Part shown: positions 6,169 to 8,725 of the stretch, in pieces | How positions within the stretch are numbered: position 1 is the first letter of the stretch | Layout: the number at the start of each line of letters is the position of its first letter | From: Gammaproteobacteria bacterium | GTDB lineage: Bacteria; Pseudomonadota; Gammaproteobacteria; Steroidobacterales; Rariloculaceae | Direction of reading: 5' to 3' | Length of the DNA: 8,725 bases | Assembly: GCA_004357505.1 (NCBI GenBank) | Contig: SMWC01000095.1 | Coordinates: 1-8,725, forward strand | Position numbers and translations under genes: made by a program | Notes under the pieces: generated by a model | What the model was told of the DNA's origin: nothing | Databases searched by the model: none | Seen by the model: the letters and a program-made list of their open reading frames with translations, nothing else

Positions 6169-7554
6169 ATGGATAATCTCGAACTGCCGCTGGCCGAGGA
6201 GCGAGAAGTCTTCACGGTTGCCTCGCTTAATCGGGAGGCCCGGCAATTAATCGAGAACAACTTCGGCGTAATCTGGGTCGAGGGGGAGATCTCCAATCTG
6301 GCGCGGCCTTCCTCGGGCCACCTGTACTGGAGCCTCAAGGACGACAGCGCTCAAGTCCGCTGCGCGATGTTCCGCCAGGCCAATCGGTCGTTGGCATTCT
6401 CGCCGGAGAACGGTCAACAGGTGCTCGCGCGTGGCCGCGTCAGCCTCTACGAGGCAAGAGGCGAGTTCCAGTTGATTCTGGACTATATCGAGCAAGTCGG
6501 CGAAGGCCTTCTACGGCGACGTTTTGAAGAACTGAAGCGAAAACTTGCTGCCGAAGGGCTGTTTGCCGCCGAACGAAAAAAACCGTTGCCCACTTTGCCG
6601 CAGCGAATCGGCGTGATCACGTCGCCAAGCGGAGCCGCAGTTAGAGACGTCGTTACAGTACTCCGCAGGCGCTTTCCGGCCGTAGCGGTTCTAATCTACC
6701 CAACGGCGGTTCAGGGTGAGCGGGCCGCTGCTGAAATTGCCCGGACGCTCGAACTAGCGGATCGGCGAGGTGACTGCGATCTGCTGATCCTCACGCGTGG
6801 CGGTGGGTCGTTGGAGGATCTATGGTCGTTCAATGAGGAGGTCGTTGCCCGGGCGCTGGATGCGTTGGTTACGCCTGTCATCTCCGGTGTCGGTCACGAG
6901 GTAGACTTCACGATCGCGGACTTCGTTGCCGATGTGCGGGCGCCGACACCGTCGGGCGCCGCCGAGTTGGCGGTGCCGGAACAATCGGCGTGGCTCAGCA
7001 CACTTGGCATCTTCGTCCGGCGACTCTCGCGAGCGGCGGCGCAGCAACTCGCCAGCGTTAGGCGTTTGCTGGACGGTCTGGCCCAGCGGCTAGATCGCAG
7101 CCACCCCGGCATCCAGTTACGCGAATCGAATCAGCGCCTCGATGATCTGGAGCTACGGCTCAGACTGAGCTGGCAGCGGCGACTGGGTGAACGCCGCTCG
7201 CAACTCGCCCAACTGATGGCCGTTCTGCGCGGCGCTACGCCGCGGCGCCAACTCGCCGGTATGCAAGAGCGCTACCGGTGGAGCGGCCGCGCCTTGGAAC
7301 GCGCGATCATCCAACTAGTCGGTCATCGACAGGTCAGGCTGGAGCTTGCGGCACGCGCGCTTCAGACGGTCAGTCCCCTCGCGACGCTGGAGCGCGGTTA
7401 TTCCATCGTCGTCAGTCAGAGTGACGGCAGCGTTGTAACGGACGCGGCCACCGTTGCGCCCGGTGCCGGTATCGACGTCCGCCTCGCACATGGCGAGCTA
7501 AGCGCCACGGTCAACGAATCCCGGACAAGCAACGACGCACAGACGAAATTATAA
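6169..7554 (+). CDS. xseA: Exodeoxyribonuclease VII large subunit
   Basis: XseA is the catalytic subunit of exonuclease VII, which together with the small subunit XseB (not in this window) degrades single-stranded DNA from both ends to short oligonucleotides. From ATG 6169 the protein has 461 residues (E. coli 456). Residues 12-112 form the N-terminal OB-fold, with VWVEGEISN-like and SGHLYWSLKD sequences. The nuclease core carries the family motifs GVITSPSGAAVRD (148-160), RGGGSLEDLWSFNEE (210-224) and GVGHEVDFTIADF (240-252) followed by RAPTPSGAAE. Residues about 275-400 look helical and charged, matching the long coiled-coil region. The frame extends up to ATG 6091, but those 26 residues are not conserved and contain the TATAAT box; ATG 6169 aligns with homologous N-termini. 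It has no ribosome site, so it may be translated from a leaderless mRNA. It diverges from guaB and converges on the metX-family gene. Confidence 0.95.
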   Translation: MDNLELPLAEEREVFTVASLNREARQLIENNFGVIWVEGEISNLARPSSGHLYWSLKDDSAQVRCAMFRQANRSLAFSPENGQQVLARGRVSLYEARGEFQLILDYIEQVGEGLLRRRFEELKRKLAAEGLFAAERKKPLPTLPQRIGVITSPSGAAVRDVVTVLRRRFPAVAVLIYPTAVQGERAAAEIARTLELADRRGDCDLLILTRGGGSLEDLWSFNEEVVARALDALVTPVISGVGHEVDFTIADFVADVRAPTPSGAAELAVPEQSAWLSTLGIFVRRLSRAAAQQLASVRRLLDGLAQRLDRSHPGIQLRESNQRLDDLELRLRLSWQRRLGERRSQLAQLMAVLRGATPRRQLAGMQERYRWSGRALERAIIQLVGHRQVRLELAARALQTVSPLATLERGYSIVVSQSDGSVVTDAATVAPGAGIDVRLAHGELSATVNESRTSNDAQTKL

Positions 7555-7691
7555 CTGCGTTATTAAAAGCCATCGGGGCGCAAGACAAAGCAGGTGTTGG
7601 CGAGAAAGCGCGGTGTACACGCCAGTCTGCCGCTGCGGGGCCCCGCATCTTGAGCCGAGACTTAACGTAGTATTGTGCCGCTTCAGGGTTT
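7555..7691. other. Convergent intergenic region xseA / metX-family gene
   Basis: These 137 bases lie between two stop codons. They contain a perfect 14-base palindrome (7634-7647), an eight-base palindrome GTGTACAC (7613-7620) and a weak TGGCG/CGCCA pair (7598-7602 with 7620-7624). None is followed by a T-run, so I do not call a canonical Rho-independent terminator, although a hairpin could still protect or end the transcripts. No small gene is supported. Confidence 0.5.
7634..7647. repeat. Perfect 14-bp GC-rich palindrome TGCGGGGCCCCGCA
   Basis: The two seven-base arms are directly adjacent with no spacer, so a hairpin would have to open the central pairs to form a loop. The bases after it on either strand are not T-rich. 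It may serve as a transcription end or pause site between the convergent genes, or be a protein binding site. The function is unknown. Confidence 0.4.
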
Positions 7692-8725
7692 TTAGTCTTT
7701 AGGCGCAAAGAAGCGGGCAATAGTCGGCCGAAACCGATCCATATCGACGAGGAAGGAATCGTGCCCCTGGATCGATCCTAGCTCGACGTACTCGAGTTCC
7801 CGGCCCGAAATCGACAGCTGCTCCGCCAGTTCGTGTTGCTGATGTGACGGGAACAGAAAGTCGGACTTGACGCCGACGATCATGATGCGCGGAGCTTCGA
7901 TCTTTGCGAGCCCCGCCTCCACCGACGCGCCGTGATCGGCGACATCGAACAGATCACTGGCGCGGGATAAGTACAGATAGCAATTCGGATCGAACTGTCC
8001 CGTAAATTTATTTGCGTGATGCTCAAGGTATGCCTCGATTTCAAAGTCTACGCAGAACGGGTCATCGGGCTCACATTCTTCTGCGGTTCGTTCTCTGCCA
8101 AAACGTATCCGCCACTCCTCGGCAGAACGGTAAGTGATCATTCCGAGTTTGCGAGCAAGCCGCATGCCGATCAGCGGCATCGTAGCCGCGTCATAGTTGC
8201 CCGACTGCCAGTTCGGATCGCGTCGAATCATTTCTCGTTGCAGCGACCGCAACGCCGTCGAGAATGCTAATGATCGCGATCCTGAGGAGATCACGATGAG
8301 GCCGTCGGACGTTCCAGGAAAAAGAATTTCGAAGGCGAGCGCACTCATGCCGCCCATCGACGGGCCAACGACGGCATGCACTCGCTTGATTCCCAGAGCT
8401 TGAAGGACCTCCCAGCCGCCGCGCGCCACATCCTCGAGCGAGAGAACCGGGAATGCAATCCGATAGGGCTTCCCCGTCTCGGGATCGATCGACGCGGCGC
8501 CGGTAGAGCCGAAGCAACTGCCTAGAGAGTTGACGCAGACCACGAACAACCGGCGGGTGTCGATCGAGCGACCCGGCCCTATTATCTCCTCCCACCAACC
8601 TGGCGACGGGTCCTCCGGCGAAGAGGCCGCATGCGCCGAGGGCGAGAGTCCGGTGAAAATCAACACCGCGTTGTCGCGACGTTTGTTGAGCTCGCCCCAG
8701 GTCTCATAAGCAATCGTTGGACGCA
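7692..8725 (-). CDS. metX: MetX-family homoserine/serine O-succinyltransferase, 5' end cut by window edge
   Basis: An alpha/beta-hydrolase-fold acyltransferase that transfers an acyl group from acyl-CoA to the hydroxyl of homoserine (methionine route) or serine (cysteine route). The visible 343 residues start at RPTIAYETWGELN, so roughly 30-50 N-terminal residues lie beyond the right edge; an internal GTG at 8666 is not the real start. In fragment numbering the catalytic triad is Ser122 in GPSMGGM, Asp288 in VKSDFLFP and His321 in QGHDSF. The segments TGLSPSAHAAS (24-34), GWWEEIIGPG (42-51), NSLGSCFGSTG (65-75) and DPNCYLYLSR (245-254) resemble the Xanthomonadales enzymes described as serine O-succinyltransferases, and differ from classical homoserine acetyltransferases (CHALTGD- and LGGC-type motifs). 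Succinyl-CoA use is therefore likely; serine versus homoserine is open. No partner sulfhydrylase is visible. It converges on xseA. Confidence 0.88.
   Translation of the reverse strand, partial: RPTIAYETWGELNKRRDNAVLIFTGLSPSAHAASSPEDPSPGWWEEIIGPGRSIDTRRLFVVCVNSLGSCFGSTGAASIDPETGKPYRIAFPVLSLEDVARGGWEVLQALGIKRVHAVVGPSMGGMSALAFEILFPGTSDGLIVISSGSRSLAFSTALRSLQREMIRRDPNWQSGNYDAATMPLIGMRLARKLGMITYRSAEEWRIRFGRERTAEECEPDDPFCVDFEIEAYLEHHANKFTGQFDPNCYLYLSRASDLFDVADHGASVEAGLAKIEAPRIMIVGVKSDFLFPSHQQHELAEQLSISGRELEYVELGSIQGHDSFLVDMDRFRPTIARFFAPKD

Noticed and set aside
7555..7680. Possible integron attC site, suggested by ACTTAAC near 7660
   Set aside because: There is no matching GTTRRRY partner at proper distance and no integrase or cassette structure.
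7511..7720. 69-codon minus-strand open frame across the xseA/metX gap
   Set aside because: It overlaps both flanking genes, has no ribosome site or recognisable domain, and runs through the palindrome.
1..8725. A hidden novel system (CRISPR, phage defence, mobile element, biosynthetic cluster)
   Set aside because: No repeat arrays, transposase, integrase, toxin-antitoxin pair or unknown conserved gene was found. Nearly all the sequence is accounted for by recognisable housekeeping genes.

Overview
This window looks like a chromosomal segment of a gammaproteobacterium. The gene order xseA / guaB-guaA-tadA / mltF is a known gammaproteobacterial neighbourhood (for example in pseudomonads), and each protein reads like a gammaproteobacterial family member. 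The MetX-family enzyme at the right edge most resembles the Xanthomonadales-type succinyltransferases. That suggests a free-living, non-enteric lineage on the Xanthomonadales/Nevskiales/Woeseiales side, but I cannot name the genus from this sequence. I see no insertion sequence, phage, CRISPR array, tRNA, rRNA or defence system.

Layout. Positions 1-852 (minus) hold the N-terminal part of an MFS transporter of the aromatic-acid:H+ symporter type, cut by the left edge. It diverges from mltF (plus, stop at 2504), a periplasmic lytic transglycosylase, across a roughly 260-290 bp regulatory region. mltF converges with the operon guaB-guaA-tadA (minus, 6039 down to 2512), with only 7 bp between the mltF and tadA stop codons. 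guaB diverges from xseA (plus, 6169-7554), the large subunit of exonuclease VII, across 129 bp. xseA converges with a metX-family acyltransferase (minus, 7692 to the right edge, N-terminus missing) across 137 bp.

How the genes work together. GuaB and GuaA are the two consecutive steps from IMP to GMP. TadA makes inosine at the tRNA wobble position and is translationally coupled behind guaA. MltF trims peptidoglycan, and XseA degrades single-stranded DNA with XseB (not seen here). The MetX-family enzyme activates homoserine or serine by succinylation for sulfur amino acid synthesis. The MFS pump is the only accessory-looking gene.

What deserves attention is mostly at transcription and translation starts. 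mltF has its signal-peptide coding upstream of the first ATG, which implies a CTG start or a small frameshift. xseA looks leaderless, with a consensus -10 six bases before its ATG. guaA and possibly tadA use GTG or overlapping starts. The metX-family product looks more like a serine O-succinyltransferase than a classical homoserine acyltransferase. I found no convincing novel multi-gene system; this is essentially ordinary core genome.
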